Source of the DNA: Alviniconcha marisindica
Taxonomy: Eukaryota; Mollusca; Gastropoda; Provannidae
Length of the DNA: 64,000 nt
Reading direction: 5' to 3'
Assembly: GCA_018857735.1 (NCBI GenBank)
Contig: JABMCL010002637.1
Coordinates: forward strand, 1,125,001 to 1,189,000
Positions 1 through 13,519 of the stretch are shown one piece after another. The position numbers and the translations under genes were made by a program. The notes below the pieces were generated by a model, which ran no database searches, was not told where the DNA came from, and saw only the letters and a list, made by a program, of their open reading frames with translations. Numbering within the stretch: position 1 is the first letter of the stretch; the number at the start of each line of letters is the position of its first letter.

Positions 1-4
1 TTGC

Positions 5-9
<5 letters not shown>

Positions 10-94
<85 letters not shown>
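10..94. repeat. (CT)n microsatellite
   Basis: Nearly pure CT dinucleotide repeat of about 85 bp at the left edge, followed by a short CA-rich tail. Confidence 0.95.
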
Positions 95-96
<2 letters not shown>

Positions 97-520
97 CACA
101 CACCGCTGCTGTGCGCACACTAGTGACAGCTCAACTACAACATTTAAAGACTAAGACTAAAGATACACACGTATGAAGCTTATAATGATTGTTTTCCGTG
201 TTTGAATCTGTCTTGACTTTCTGTGGATGCAAATGAAGTATAATATAGTTTCAGTCTCCTCTCTTCTTCTTCTGGGGTGCAGTTAATTTTCTGTTTGGAA
301 TGAAAATAACCAGTACATGGATATTTTCATAAATGGTACTGTAATAGGGGGCATAACTCTGAGCACCGAACTAGGAGGCATAACTCCCATAACTTGGAAA
401 TGGGGCGTTCTTGGAAGGAGCACTGCACCTGTTTTTGGCATGGTGAACATTGCAGTGAATAACACCATCGCCTTGGTCTTTCAGCTCTAATGGGTTTAGT
501 ACTGGGTAATCTCCAAAGAG

Positions 521-922
521 GAAACTGGAAGTTCCTTGGACATTTTAAACACTATTTTGGGTTACAAATATGACGAGAATCATGCTGGCAGGTTCGTATC
601 TAGCAAATGACTCCCCAAAATTGCAACAAAAGCTGAAAAAGTGAGTTTCATAATTGTATCTTTCACCTTCGGTATGCACATGCTCAGCACATGATCGATT
701 GTTTTGATGACATCGGCACTGAGGTAGCGTACACATCCTTATTTGGAAACTACTTCAAACGTCAAAGGAGCATAATTACATGCACAGATACACAATTTAC
801 TTTTTGTTGCAAATTTTGGCTTCATTGCCAATATTTATTATGTTCTTTTGCTTTTAGAATGATTCTGGTCATATTTCTGGCCCAAAATGGTGCTTAAAAT
901 GTCCCAGGAATTTCCAACTTCC
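521..922. mobile_element. Foldback (inverted-repeat) element in ROR intron
   Basis: About 60 bp at 521-583 and 859-922 are imperfect reverse complements: ggacattttaa and atatgac.agaatcat on the left match atgattctg.tcatat and ttaaaatgtcc on the right. Pairing continues inward, with ccaaaattgcaacaaaa near 615 opposing ttttgttgcaaattttgg near 806. This is the layout of a foldback or MITE-type element with no coding capacity. A fragment at about 26189-26214 (caggaatttcc..c..tctccttgga) resembles its right end, so it probably belongs to a family. Confidence 0.65.
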
Positions 923-1342
923 TCCTTGGACATAGAACGAGAACATTTTGTTATCATTCATTCACTGAATCAGTAGTAGTATTCCTAGGAATTTGTAAGC
1001 GTGTGTATCACATGACTTTGTCATGTTTCTTTCTTAAATCATCCCATAATTTGTTGTGAAAGCGTGTATGTATTTTGTTTTCTTTGTTGCTTTTGTTCTT
1101 ATTGTATTAAATGTTATTGTGTTAATTTGTGGAAGAGGTGCTACATATACATACTGTAGCTACATAGTGCCCTTGTGTCCCAGGGAATCTTCACACCAAG
1201 TTTTATCTTGCTAGGTTCAACAGGTCCAGTTCCAAATCACGACACTGGCAGACAGACAGAGACTCCTGTTTATTGATGAGGTTGCCACCCGTCCAGATGC
1301 AGCTATGTTTAGGTTGACTCAGCTTTGGTTGTTTCCTTGCAG

Positions 1343-3269
1343 TGACAGAGAGTGCAGAGAACAACAAGCTGATGTTCATCCTGGTCCCCAGCATCACCAT
1401 CCCTCTAGCCCTTGCCATCCTCCTCGCCATCGTCTGCTTCTGCCAGCGCCGGGGCCGAGGAGCGGGTCGCCACCAGAGCGCCAATGGCAAGAGTGCCCAG
1501 CCCGTGGAAATGAGCCCGCTGAACCCCAAACCCAGCTGCCGTGCCAAAGAGATCTCCGCCCAGAAGATCCGCTACCTGCAGGAGCTGGGGGAGGGTGCCT
1601 TTGGAAAAGTGAGTGGTGGTCGTTTTGGTGGTGTGTAATCTGAAAGTGAAATGCAGCTGCCCTGTTTGGTTGGGGTGGGCGGGGGTTGGGGGGGGGGGAT
1701 GAGGTGAGGGGTGGTTGTTCCTGGAGTCAGTCTGCTTAACTGGGTCCATGCAAAATGAGCAAACAGCCCCTCCTAATTACGTTTGTCTTCTAAACAGTGA
1801 CAACATTGACAAAATTGGCACGTGAGAAATGCAAAGAGGGCTATCCGACCATCCTAATCATGTTTTGAAGTTATAAAATCATGTTCCTACATTTAAGCAG
1901 GGTAAACGGTGTATAAAAATGGAAGCTCTGATGTTACCGACAGAGGCTACTACTGAGGAGAAAACAAACACTTGTACAGACTGACGCCATCCCACATAGC
2001 TTTGAAGACCACAAATTATTCAAGAAAATTTAAATTCACACATCAAGACACAGCAAAGAGGAGACAGGAAAATCTTTAATGTTATTAGTTATGGGGTCAT
2101 TGGTCACTGACATCTGCTACAATCGCAGCGACCTTTGATTCAGCTTTATTCTTGAAACAGTCAAGGCTGTTGTCACAGAGCGTCAAAACAGCTTCGAGTT
2201 TTTGACGTCATGTACGTTGCACTGTTGGTAAAACAAGGGACTTTCCCAATCTAAAAATGAGCACAAATCAACAGCTGTTTCTGAGGCTTTTGTCGACTCG
2301 CGCATGTGGAAAGAGAACACGACTTATAGACTCTTTAGCAAATCAGGATCTGCCTTTAACTTTATTTGCTCCTAATGCGTATGGGTCCTGAAAGTCAACG
2401 TTATACCAGGTTACTTTGCAAAGTGAAGCTGGAGGAAAGGAGGTGGAAGATTTGTGTGACGATTTTGCCATTTTAGTGTGGTTTTCTTTTTCACTTTTTA
2501 AGAAAATTCTTCCGTTAATTTGTTTCTGGTTTCTGTACATCCTTTCAGAACTGGCTTTTGAACATTTAGCCATCGCTGGGTGTTATTTATTTCAATGACT
2601 TCCTTTGTTATTATTGAAAATTTGATGTTTGTATTTCACAGTTGCTAAAGTATAGTGTTTGATAGGGTTTAATTAGAAGAAGAAAAAACTTTTGGGGTTA
2701 CTTTCTATGATAAATTTAAATTTAAATCATATCTCGCAGGTGTACAAAGGAGAGCTGCTTGGTCTCTATGGTGACAACAGCATCACCAAGGTCGCTATCA
2801 AAACCCTGAAGGAAAACTCGTCTCCCAAAATCCAGAGTGATTTTCGCCGTGAAGTGGACCTGATGTCAGAGATGCGTCACCCCAACATCGTGTGTCTTCT
2901 GGGCGTGTGCATGCGGCAGGAACCCATGTGCATGCTCTTTGAGTTCATGGTTCAGGGTGACCTTCATGAGTACCTCATCATGCACTCGCCCCACTCGGAC
3001 ATCTCGGTTGTGGACAAGTCGAGGATGGGAGGCGGCAGCAAAATCCTGGAGTATCCAGAGATGCTCATGATTTCTACACAGGTGAGGAGTGACATCAAAA
3101 GTGGTGTCTTTTGAAATCTGAAGACCTTGAGGTATGCAGATAGTGAGATACACACCCATTGAGTGTTCAGAATGTGCACGCACTCACATGCACATGCATG
3201 TACAGGTACTCACACACATGCACGCACATACACACACACACACACACGCACACGCACACACACACGCGC

Positions 3270-3340
<71 letters not shown>

Positions 3341-4639
3341 CTATAAAAATTGTCACCTGTGCTAAGCGGTAACTTAAAGTTTAACACCCAGTCCCATTTA
3401 TTTGATCATTTTAATGTGGCTGTGTGTCTTGTGTGACAGATCGCTGCAGGCATGGAGTACCTTGCCTCCCACCACTTCGTGCACCGCGACCTCGCCGCCA
3501 GAAACGTCCTCGTCGGAGAGGGCCTGACTGTCAAGATCTCAGACTTCGGCCTGTCCAGGGACATCTACTCCTCAGACTACTACCGCGTGCAGAGCAAGTC
3601 TCTGCTACCCGTGCGCTGGATGCCGCCTGAGTCCATCATGTACGGCAAGTTCACCACGGACAGCGACGTGTGGTCGTTCGGCGTCGTGCTGTGGGAGGTG
3701 TTCTCCTTCGGCCTGCAGCCCTACTTCGGCTACTCCAACCAGGAGGTCATCGAGATGATCCGCTCCCGCCAGCTGCTGCCTCAGCCCGAGGACTGCCCCG
3801 GGAGAATCTACGGCTTGATGGTGGAGTGTTGGAACGAGATCCCGTCCCGGCGGCCGCCCTTCCGTGAGAGTCACGCTCGCCTGCGGGCGTGGAAGAGCGA
3901 GCTGATGGCCGTGCAGAATCCCCACTGGTCACTGTCTCAGAGTCAGTCCGCTCACTCATCCAGCACTCACCAGAGCTCGCAGTCCCAGCCGTCTCACCAC
4001 AGCAGCACGGGTCCGAGCAACACCACCGCGCTCACCGGGCTCACCGGCAGCTCCAACACCTCCGACCCAAACTCCACTGCCGGCGGAGGAGGAAGCAGTC
4101 TCGGAGCACCGTCCATGATGCCAGGTCAAGGTCAGATTATGGGTCAGGGTCAGATGCCGGGTCAAGGTCAGATGCCAGGTCACATGATGGGCCAGCCCCA
4201 CCCCCACTTCGCCATGTCGCAGGGTCAGATGATGGCCATGCCTCCGCACATGATGGGGGGTGGGGCGCCACCTCACTATGTCATGGCACGCCCCATGGGG
4301 AACAACGCACCCATGACTGCAGTCATGCCGCCTCCGGTGTACAACGGCGTCAACGGTCAGCTGAACAAGGCCTCGCCCGCTGCCTCCGTCACTAGCTCCA
4401 AGTCTTCGAACAGCGGCGCTTCGGCCAGCAGCGGCCCTACCGCCCCTGTCAATGGCCCCTCCTCTGCCCCCCAGCCCCACCACAACAACCTGGGGAACGG
4501 AGGGGTGCGCCTGGCGACCAGCCCCCTGCCAGCGGTCAGTTGTGCCCCCACCCCCAACGTCACCACCACGGACAAAATCAACAACTTTGTGCCACACAAC
4601 GCTTACATTCCCACCGACCAGAGGACTTCAGACATCTGA
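1343..4639 (+). CDS. ROR: ROR-family receptor tyrosine kinase, C-terminal exons (5' partial)
   Basis: Exons are 1343-1608, 2740-3081 and 3440-4639 (stop TGA 4637-4639), giving about 602 codons. They encode a short juxtamembrane stretch, one hydrophobic transmembrane segment (codons ~10-34), a basic stop-transfer, then a complete tyrosine kinase: GEGAFGKV glycine loop split by an intron, VAIK lysine, HRDLAARN catalytic loop, DFG, and activation loop DIYSSDYY followed by [15 protein letters not shown]. The block from VQSKSLLP to WNEIPSRRP is typical of ROR1/ROR2, which are Wnt5a receptors in planar polarity signalling. After the kinase comes a ~260-residue low-complexity tail rich in Ser/Thr, then Gly-Gln-Met repeats, then Pro. 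The ectodomain (Ig, Frizzled-like, kringle) is not in the window. Unlike vertebrate ROR1/2, HRD and DFG are canonical, so catalytic activity is plausible. The large last exon carries most of the kinase and the whole tail. Family assignment is firm; ROR1 versus ROR2 does not apply to a single invertebrate copy. Confidence 0.95.
3225..3336. repeat. (CA)n microsatellite in ROR intron
   Basis: About 110 bp of CA dinucleotides with CG interruptions, between the two kinase exons and about 100 bp before the last exon's acceptor. Confidence 0.95.
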
Positions 4640-5261
4640 AGAGGTGTGTGTACCATGTAAGTGCGTGCGTGCTCTTGGACTCAAACTGTCGTGCCAACCA
4701 ACCAGGTCAGCTTTCGTCATATCGCACAGGGAAGAGAGAGAGAGAGAGCTGGCAAGCAGGCACACAGAGGTAAATGCCAGCAACGGGATGCAGAAGAAGT
4801 GAAGGAAGCAACACATTCTGCTGTAGCCTTTGTGTCTACAGACAGGCACTGTGTATGTGCTCCTGGTATTTCAGTGAGGGTCATCATACCCGTGCTACTC
4901 ATGTAGCAGGGGTTATGCACACTGCATCTGTAAAAACAAACTCTGTATTACAAATCCTGTAGCAATTTTTCGTGGAAGTGCTATTTGATTGTAACTGACT
5001 TTCGTGCGCTACAATTTCGTGAGTGCTTGTGTTCTGCAACTTTACTCCAGGTGGATATTGGTGCCTGTGAGGGTGTTCTGTTCATTGCAAACAAATGGAC
5101 AGTGTCAAGCCTAGGCATTTTGACATGTGCCAGTTCATTGACTGCTGTGTATCTCTGACATGGACTCGAACATTTCACTCGATGAACTTTGTGTGACTGC
5201 AGTTCTTGATAAGAATGTGCTGTGGAATCACAATTAAGGAAACATTAATGTGACTTGCACT

Positions 5262-5400
5262 GCTGCCCATCTTAATGCAGAATCATTCTGTTGGTGACAG
5301 TGTAGCGATAGTTATAGTACCCCCCCTCCCCCCACGCCCCACCTCCTGGGATCTCAGTCCCCACCGGGACCTCTCCGGAGACAACTCGGCATTAAACAAG
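5262..5400 (+). repeat. SINE-1 body fragment
   Basis: The segment ctgcccatcttaatgcag through a gtgacagtg.agcgata motif, followed by a C-rich tract, is repeated almost exactly at 18310-18380 inside a longer SINE. The tRNA-like head is missing here, so this is a truncated copy or chance retention of the 3' body. Confidence 0.6.
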
Positions 5401-7605
5401 TTTACCCAGCCAATGTGCGTGGCAAAGTCAAACACAAACCAACGTGAGACGTTGTTGTTGTCGACCACCTTTGTGGTCAGTGAAGTGACAGACTAATCTT
5501 TCACTGCTAGTATGATGCTGAGTGCGTTAGTTTCTCACCTGCCGATTGTAGGAAGCAACAAAGGGTTGTTGAAGCAGAAGGAGGTATGCTGCTGGAGTTG
5601 CCCAGACCTGTGTGGCTGGGGCAGCACTCCCAAAGACAGTACACATACTGTGATAAGCAATATACACAATCGTAGATGAGATTTACTAACATGTCAATTG
5701 TGTGTATGTTCTTTTTCCTTTTCTTTCTGTTTTTTAACCTTTTGCTTGGTTTCAGAATACTGCAGCTGCCAAATTTGCAGTGAGGATGCACAACAGTCCT
5801 AATGATGCTCTGCAGGTACACGGCTACCATGTAATGGTCCTGAACATGGTCTGTAGATATGTAATGTATCTAGGTATAAAACCATCATGCCATTATGTAC
5901 CTGCACCACCATAGGGCTTTTAACCTAACCACTCAATCATATACCTACCACAAGTTTTGATTTTCAATGTATACCATTGAAAAGATGAAGGAAAAAGGAC
6001 TGTTTTGGGGTGGGCTGGGAAGGGGGATTTGTGTGTCCCATTACAATTTACATGTGTTCAAGCCATGTATGTAAATTTAAAATGCCTCTACTTATCATAT
6101 ATAAATACAAAAGTGGCACCAGTCTGTCTTGTGGAAGACTTCACTGTAAGTAATGAAGTACTGAATCTCAGAATTGTCTTGATTAGAAATATTTTAAAGT
6201 GTAATTCTGTTTTTCTTTGCAGTTTTTGTTTTGTTTTATTTTTCATTTTAAAAAGAGGATTTACCCAAGAAAGTTTGTTTTTGAGAGTTGGGAGGGGGTC
6301 CAGTTTACAGTGGACATAATGCCCACCATTTGTGCTGTTGTGGGCAGCCATGATACTAACTTACTGTGCAGGCAACTTACTCAGCAAGCAATGTGTCAAA
6401 ACGTCATAATGTCTCTTTATGTTTGTAATTTTAGAGCATGAGAAATTCCCATAATGCATCATAGCATACATTGCACTCCTTAGCTAGAATCCACTCAGAC
6501 AATATAATGAGAGAGTGTGGCACTTTAATAAAGATGTTCCTTTTGTTTGTGACCTTTCACTCACCTTGTTCCACTGCATCAGGTGACCAATCTATTGCTT
6601 GGAGCGCATTCTCCCCACCACTTTCACAGTTGTTTCTCCTTACTGCCAAAATTTTAGTATTTATGTGAAAATGAAACTGCCACCAGTGCATTGCAGAAAA
6701 CAGACAATGCTTCTTGTTGTTAGTGTTGGTATTGGTTTACAGACTCTGTGTGTGTGTGTGTGTGTGTGCGTGTGTGTATTTTGGGGGTTATGGAGTGATG
6801 GTTGTATGTGAGAGTGCTTTTTAAAGGGGAGGGGGGAGAAAAGAGTATCGATCTCTGTGAAAGAAAGAAGAGGGACATAACAATCATGTAAAATAAAGCA
6901 CATTTTATTAGTTGCTCGAGTGGTGTTTATTTTTTTTAACCTCTTCAAGGAGGCTGTTGCATCATCTGCAAAACGCTTTTTGTGGCTACCATTGATTTTA
7001 GCAAGCCAAAGATTTAGGTATCATTTCACCTTTAAACCAGCTTCAGTGTAGTTGAAAGTGCCTTTTATTTATATTTATTTTTGCTTTTGTATTTCTTTGA
7101 TTGAAGATCTAGCATAATATTAATGGTATGTGAAGATCTTGACATTTTTAGAACTATCTTTTGTACATGTATATAGATTGTGATTATTTGTTACCTATTT
7201 TATCTTTTTTTCTTCTTTTGTTTTTTAACCAGTGGGTGTGTTTTGGCAATCTGCCAGTTTAAGTGAATGATGTACATGTATGCATAAGGATGATAATTTT
7301 GTACAGTTTCTGTTCTTGACAGAAGTGCAATGTAGAACTTTATATACTGGAGTGTGTAAATGTTTTCCTGTTTGAACTGTTGTCTGGTCACGCTATTGAA
7401 AAGCAGACAATCGGTCATTGCTAATACGTTCGTGTCTTGGTCAGTTGATGAAGTTGATTGCACGCTTTGAGCTTTCTGAAGTTTTGTGAAATTAATGTTT
7501 TCACAGCATGGAGTGGGATATGTTAGAAAGTATGTGCATGTATTGGTGGTTTGTGCTACATTGATTACTGCATACATGTGTGCTGGGGCATGTGTGAGTG
7601 TGTGT

Positions 7606-7644
<39 letters not shown>

Positions 7645-10600
7645 CAGTCTGTAGTGTCTGCAGAGATTCAACAAAGGCTAGTCAGTAGGGAAAAAACAGC
7701 AGTTAAAGGGAGTCTTTTTGTCATTGTTTGTTTTCATTTTTTGTTCATACTTTTTAATTCTCTTTTTTTGCTATCTTGTCAGCTTCCTCTCCCACCCTCT
7801 CAGCATGTCCAGTCTATCTCTGACACTAAAACTCAGGGGTTCCAGCCGAAAAGAAGTCTCTGTTAGGATTCACACTACCTTCTCACACACTGAGAAACTC
7901 CCAGGTTTTTGTTGTTGTCATTTTGTTTCGTTTTTATTTCGGGTGGGCGGGGGTTGTTTGTTTGTTCATTGGTTTGTTTCTGTTTTGGTGCATTTTTGTT
8001 GATGGTGGAGGGGTTTTTGTTGTTTTTTTGAGTGGGGGGTAGGAGGGGGGTGGTGGTTTGGGGGTGGGCAGGGGGTTGCCAAGGAATGCTAACAAATAAT
8101 GATGAAACAGAATGAACAGACTGTTACTAGTGTTAGCAAATTAGTTGTGATAGTAGAGTTCTTACATGACTGCAATGGGAACCCAAGGCTTGTTACATGG
8201 CTTCAGTTGGAACCAGCATTAAGATTTGTGTGTAAAATATTTTAACAACCTATGTGGATAGACACAGAGGGAGATAAAGAAAGTACTGAGTTTGACCACT
8301 GAATGTGCATGCAGGGGAAACAGTAGTGTTGTTGGAAGGTTTGTTTGTATCCATGGATAAAAGGTAAAAGGAACAAAATTTGTTGTGAACATTTGCTGGT
8401 TTAAAGTGTGCAAAACCTAGTGTGGAATTTTGAATGAGAAGAAGAATATCTGTTGTGTTACCTGCTTCCTGATTCATTTTGAATTTGATGTACACAGTAT
8501 ACTACCTTTTCTTTTTCTTTCATTGACTAAGACTTACATTAGCTGCAAGTTTAAGAAACTTGTAATTTTTGTAATGTTTGTGTAAATGCCATGAATGCAG
8601 ATCTGTATTATTGTGCATACAATACCATATTTGGTGTCTTAACTAATTAATCCTATACAGTTCTCTTGTACAATCTGTTGCATCTTCAAGTTATTATTTA
8701 TTACATCCTTATTATGCTTACAGCAGTTCTGTAATACAGTTATGCATGAAGATCACCTAGCACTGTACTGTCAAATTGTGTTGCTCAAAATTAGTACATG
8801 GATGTATAATGGTAAATAATCAGTCACCATCCCGTGCCATTTCCTACTCTCTGATTTCTTGTTTTTCTCTTTTCGAATGATTCTAAATTGTGGGGTGTGC
8901 TTTTCTAATAGGGTACTTTATTTCTATTTTTAGTGTTTTCAGAATTGCCTCATAAAAGCTATATTTGCCATCAGTTGAAAACATCTTGAGCTTATCTGAA
9001 AGATTTTTATTAAAACAAAAACCAAGCTTTATGTGCATTATGTCATTGACTCAGCAAATACCCAATTTCTCTGTTTGCTGTTGGCAGTTGTTGTAATTTG
9101 CTCACCACTTTTTATTTTTCTTAATTTTTGTCATTTGTTATTGGTGATTTAATCTGTTTGTTGTTGTTGTTTTTAGGTTAGCATCAACCAAGAGTCTTCA
9201 AGCAATGTACATGTACTTTGTTAATGTACATGATCTAGTTCACACACTTTGCATGGAAAATGAAATTCAGTTCTGGATGTAACTTGATTCTCTGCTGAGG
9301 TATTTTGCCAATCAAAGATTTCTCGTTAATCAAAGCTATGCATTCTGTGTTTTTATCACCACAAGTAGATGGTTCCTTATTGCAGGAATAACTGTCCACT
9401 CGTGATTCAACCTGTACAGTGCTCTGTGATTTGACCATTTTATTTATCATGATTATGATTGTGTGACAACTGCCTTATGAGTCAACGCCAGCCGTTTTAG
9501 GAGATTGAAAGATACAGTCACCATTTCCATTGTTAGCAGTACTTACAAAGGGTGAAGCATTGATAAAGCACAATATAGTTTCCTGTTATGAACAATAATT
9601 ACACTTTCACATCTCCCCCCCCCCCCCCCCCCATTTATGTTATCATGTTAGAATTACTTTCATAATCATAAAATCAGACATTTTGCAGAGATTGAAAAAG
9701 ACGACAACAAAAAAAGACATTGTGTGATCATGATAAAAATAACATCCATAATCATGAAATCAGACATTATGCAGAGGCTGGGAAAAAATGACATTCTGTA
9801 CTGTTCAAATTATTTGTATACATTGTGTCTTCAGTTAGAGAAGCATTTTGTGCTGGTTAAAAGTTGAAAATAATTTGAAAGGGCTACCAATTAGAAGAGC
9901 TACAAAGCTACCATCTCTTCATGCATCTGCATCTTGATTTCTGTGTTCAAAGCAACAGGCAATTGACATTTAGATAATTATTTGTAATTTGACTGATTGG
10001 AAAATAGACGAAAGTATTCTTGGATAACAGATAATTAACTCGTGTCAAGCACCTGTGTTCAAAAAAAGCCTGTTGTGGTGATTGTTTTCCCCTCAGTGGT
10101 ATTACTGCCGCAAGACAATGGAATATACACACACACACAAACACTATATATATACATTTTCTATATGAACGTTTTATTCTGATGTCTTTGAAGTGTATTA
10201 CACTAGTTTTGCTGGTGTTTTTGTTAAAATATCAGTTCTTTGACTGTACAGTTTCAACATCTCTGCCATAATTTGCCAGATTGTTGCTTGGTCAGAATTG
10301 TGCGAAATTCTGCTTCAATTTTTTGTTTTTTTTCCAATGTATTTCTGTCAGTTTTTTACGTATACCTGTACCTGTGTGTTGGACAAATCAGTGCCAGTGG
10401 TTAAGAAATAAAATGAAAACACTTTTGTGTTATGGCGCATTTAAATCCAGAAAAGATGGAATGTTGTGTGCCTTTAAATGCACATGTTCTTGTGTTTTGA
10501 TTCTGTTGTTTTTCTTTCGCTCCATTTTTTTTTTTAACTTGATCATCACAGTTTATTAAGATAGTTATGGTACAGACTAACTGCAAAAGGAAAGTGCGAA

Positions 10601-11082
10601 CAAGCTGCTACCAACAACTAATTTAAAGGAAAGGTCCCAAGAAATGTGTGGCATTGTAACGCTAAGCATTTTTTGTAGCTTATGCTGCAATTAAGTGCTT
10701 GAGGAAAGTTCCAAACAGGTATTAAAAACCAAATGCCTTCCAGTACTTCTGCTTCTAAGCTCTGTGGCGCCAAACTAAGATGACGCAAGGATGAGGTTCA
10801 GCTAAAATAGATGTCTCTACAACTTTTGTTTTATTTATTTTTCTAATGTAGCTGTACTTTGTACTGATTAGCTCCCAGAGTGCGCTCGCTGGCAAGCTGT
10901 CTTTTGTTGTATCGGTGCTACAGTATAATTATTGTTACAAGCTTTATAAACGTGCGTACTCTGTACTCCTCAGTGTGCATGACAAGTTTGGTCATTGACA
11001 AGTAATTAAGTTACGGTGGCATGGCAGGGAGTTGCTCTCTCGGCCAGCATGCAGTATCGCCAGCCATTGCTGATATTGTATA

Positions 11083-11088
11083 AATAAA
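11083..11088 (+). promoter_or_regulatory. Candidate distal polyadenylation signal for ROR
   Basis: AATAAA embedded in gtataaataaatgaac, followed by GT-rich sequence (11139 onward) that could serve as the downstream element. Position and T-rich upstream sequence fit a distal ROR 3' end, but this is inference. Confidence 0.35.
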
Positions 11089-13519
11089 TGAACAGAAAAA
11101 TACTGCTTGTGTATGTGTCTACATTGTTGGTGGCTGTGTGTGTGTGTGTGTGTGTGTACATATTATGTGTGTGTGTGTGTGGTCAGTTATACATGGATTA
11201 ATGGCGTGCTGGCCAAGACTGGGTGAAGGACCATCACTCAGTTCTTCTGACACTTAGTTTTCAGGTTCATCAAATGCCTATTTCGCTCCCAATACATGAC
11301 AGCTGTTCTCTTAGAGTGTTTTTTGCTCTGACCCATACAACATTTTGCTCCACTATAAACTATGCAGCTGAACAGGTGTTTAGGTATGACAGTTTGCTTT
11401 ATCTTAAACCTTTTGCATATTATATACTATATTTAAAAAAAATCCACAGTACAAACAGCAATCAAAATACAAGTTTAGTTGAAGCAGAAACAAAACACGT
11501 CATTTGCAATAGTCAAGTTTCCGGGTTACCTAACAAAAATGATACCACTATGACATTTTGGTTTTGTCCTACTCCTCACCCCCCCCCCCCCCCCCCCCCA
11601 CCCAAACCTAGTTTTCGTCAGTAAAAAATAACAGACATGCCAGACAATCTGACTACAATTTAGCATTTGACTGAAGTGACAAACCACAAAGTACAATAAC
11701 ACAGAGACATGATCAACCAAATAGAATAAAGAATGTTTAATCAATAAAGAGCAATAAAGACACATATTGCTTCATTCAAAAGAACAATTGTAAAAATACC
11801 AAGCTCTACCATTTCACAACCGGTTTTCACTGACAAAAAAATGCAGCAAAACTTGCACGTCCAGGAAGCCTTTCCCTGATTCAGATTTTTCACAGGTTTC
11901 AGCGCCAAAATACAGTGGTAGCAATACCACTTTACAAACCAACTTTCATAGTCACTGACAAGGCATTCTGAATGTCATGATATGAAAAAAATCAAAAACA
12001 CCAGAGCTAGGGCACACTTACTGGCACAAACATTGATACTGCATGAATCACAGTTCACACAAAATCACTGCAGACATCACCCCTGGCAGACAGAATGCAG
12101 CTGCCAAAAATGCAGAAGACATGTATATATAGGTACAATGCAGAGTACTACAACTGTAATAACAATAACTGCATAAAAGACTGGCATGGTAGTATCTAAA
12201 CTGACAAAACCTAGAATGTACAATACACTGCTGTCCATGCATTCTGGCCCAATACACAATACTGCCCTATGCTTTGTAGACTGAGAAAGGGACAGGTGGG
12301 GGGCATGAGGACGATGTCAAAATGGAGGAAGATTTGACAACTGACCCAAAGATACCAAGGAGATAAAAAAAAAGCCTCCACTTCTGCAGAGCAGTGATCT
12401 AATCTCCTTCATTTTCACACCATGTTATACTACAAAATGAACTTCACAGTCCAAAAGGCGAAAACCGCACAGAAGAGATTCCTCTGCAGAGTGACCACTG
12501 AGTAACTCATTTTATGCTGAGCAGACTCATGTACAATTTGAAAAGTTCAAAAACAAAAGAAAGTCAACAACTGAACATGTGATCTGCCCACACTATCCTC
12601 ACCTGGGATAGATGACGGGCCTTTGTGCAGCAAAGCACTATGCATAGAAATCCAAAACAGTCTGCAATATCAAAACAAATGCTGGTATGATCACCCAAGA
12701 AGCTTTTTTCACAGGCAATACCTTTTTTTTTTAAACCAACAGTGCTAACCTAAGGCTTACTTTCAGTTAACAAAATATGTAATGTTTCACTCAAGGGGTG
12801 GTAGCAGGGATTTATTTGCTTGGTTAAACTTAATGCCAAGCACTCACTGGCAGGGACCAAAATCCCAGGAGGTGGGGGAAGAGGGAAACTATACCTCACA
12901 CTACACTGTCTCCACCAGAATGATTCTACGCTAGAGAGGGCTAGTACCCAGGTGGTAGTGGTAGTGGTAGTGGTGCAACCTGACTGTCTGCCCAGCTATG
13001 CTTGTGTGTATGCCTCAAGCGTAACGTTGCCGAAGTAGCACAGATGCCACATATTGCTACCTAAACATCTGCCCCTTCACACAGAAGAGTAATTTGAGAA
13101 AGTTCATCGAGTGATAAACTTTACAAATTAGTCTTTTGCAACATCACTGGTCAAGTAGTTGTTATGCTCATAAAACTGACAACAAGCATGCACTTGGTGG
13201 CAGCTGGTTAGTTCAGTTGCTCTATGGTCCACCATTCTGATTTCAGATGAAATCTATAGGGTTGCATCATAAAACTAAAACAGCAATAAAATCAACAAAA
13301 GCAGCCCAAATTACACGCTCATACAAGCATACAATGCTAATCTACAAAGTAGAAGTTTAATGTTTACATAGCAAAATAAAGTGGAAATGGTCCCTATGAA
13401 TCCACTGTGGTAAGAACGCATCAGTTGATGAAAACTTGAGCCATGTGGTAAACAATCCTCATAACCTCTGACCTGTGACCTCTGATCTGCACACAAATCA
13501 CTAATGTCACAAGAGAAAA

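Larger units (their letters stand above)
1..1342 (+). other. Intron of the ROR gene (upstream part)
   Basis: This stretch lies upstream of the first visible ROR exon and ends in a polypyrimidine-AG acceptor (gtttccttgcag) just before 1343. No coding exon is visible. The cysteine-rich and kringle ectodomain exons expected for ROR must lie left of the window. It begins with a CT microsatellite and contains a foldback element at 521-922. Otherwise it is AT-rich and featureless. Confidence 0.75.
4640..11100 (+). other. ROR 3' region: probable long 3' UTR and downstream DNA
   Basis: T-rich sequence follows the ROR stop codon, without convincing coding exons. Candidate polyadenylation signals AATAAA occur at 6892-6897 and 11083-11088. 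Either could end the transcript, and the choice needs RNA data. The region holds GT repeats (about 6748-6777, 7604-7642, 11139-11180), a SINE-derived segment near 5262-5400 and a poly-C run near 9617-9632. No other gene is visible. Confidence 0.5.

Noticed and set aside
3134..3387. His/Thr and Cys/Val repeat frames around CA repeats (also at 19605-19917, 52805-52990)
   Set aside because: Direct translation of dinucleotide repeats on both strands; not proteins.
3956..4597. 213-codon antisense frame over the ROR tail
   Set aside because: A shadow of GC-rich, codon-biased sense coding sequence in the last ROR exon. It shows no start context or domain.
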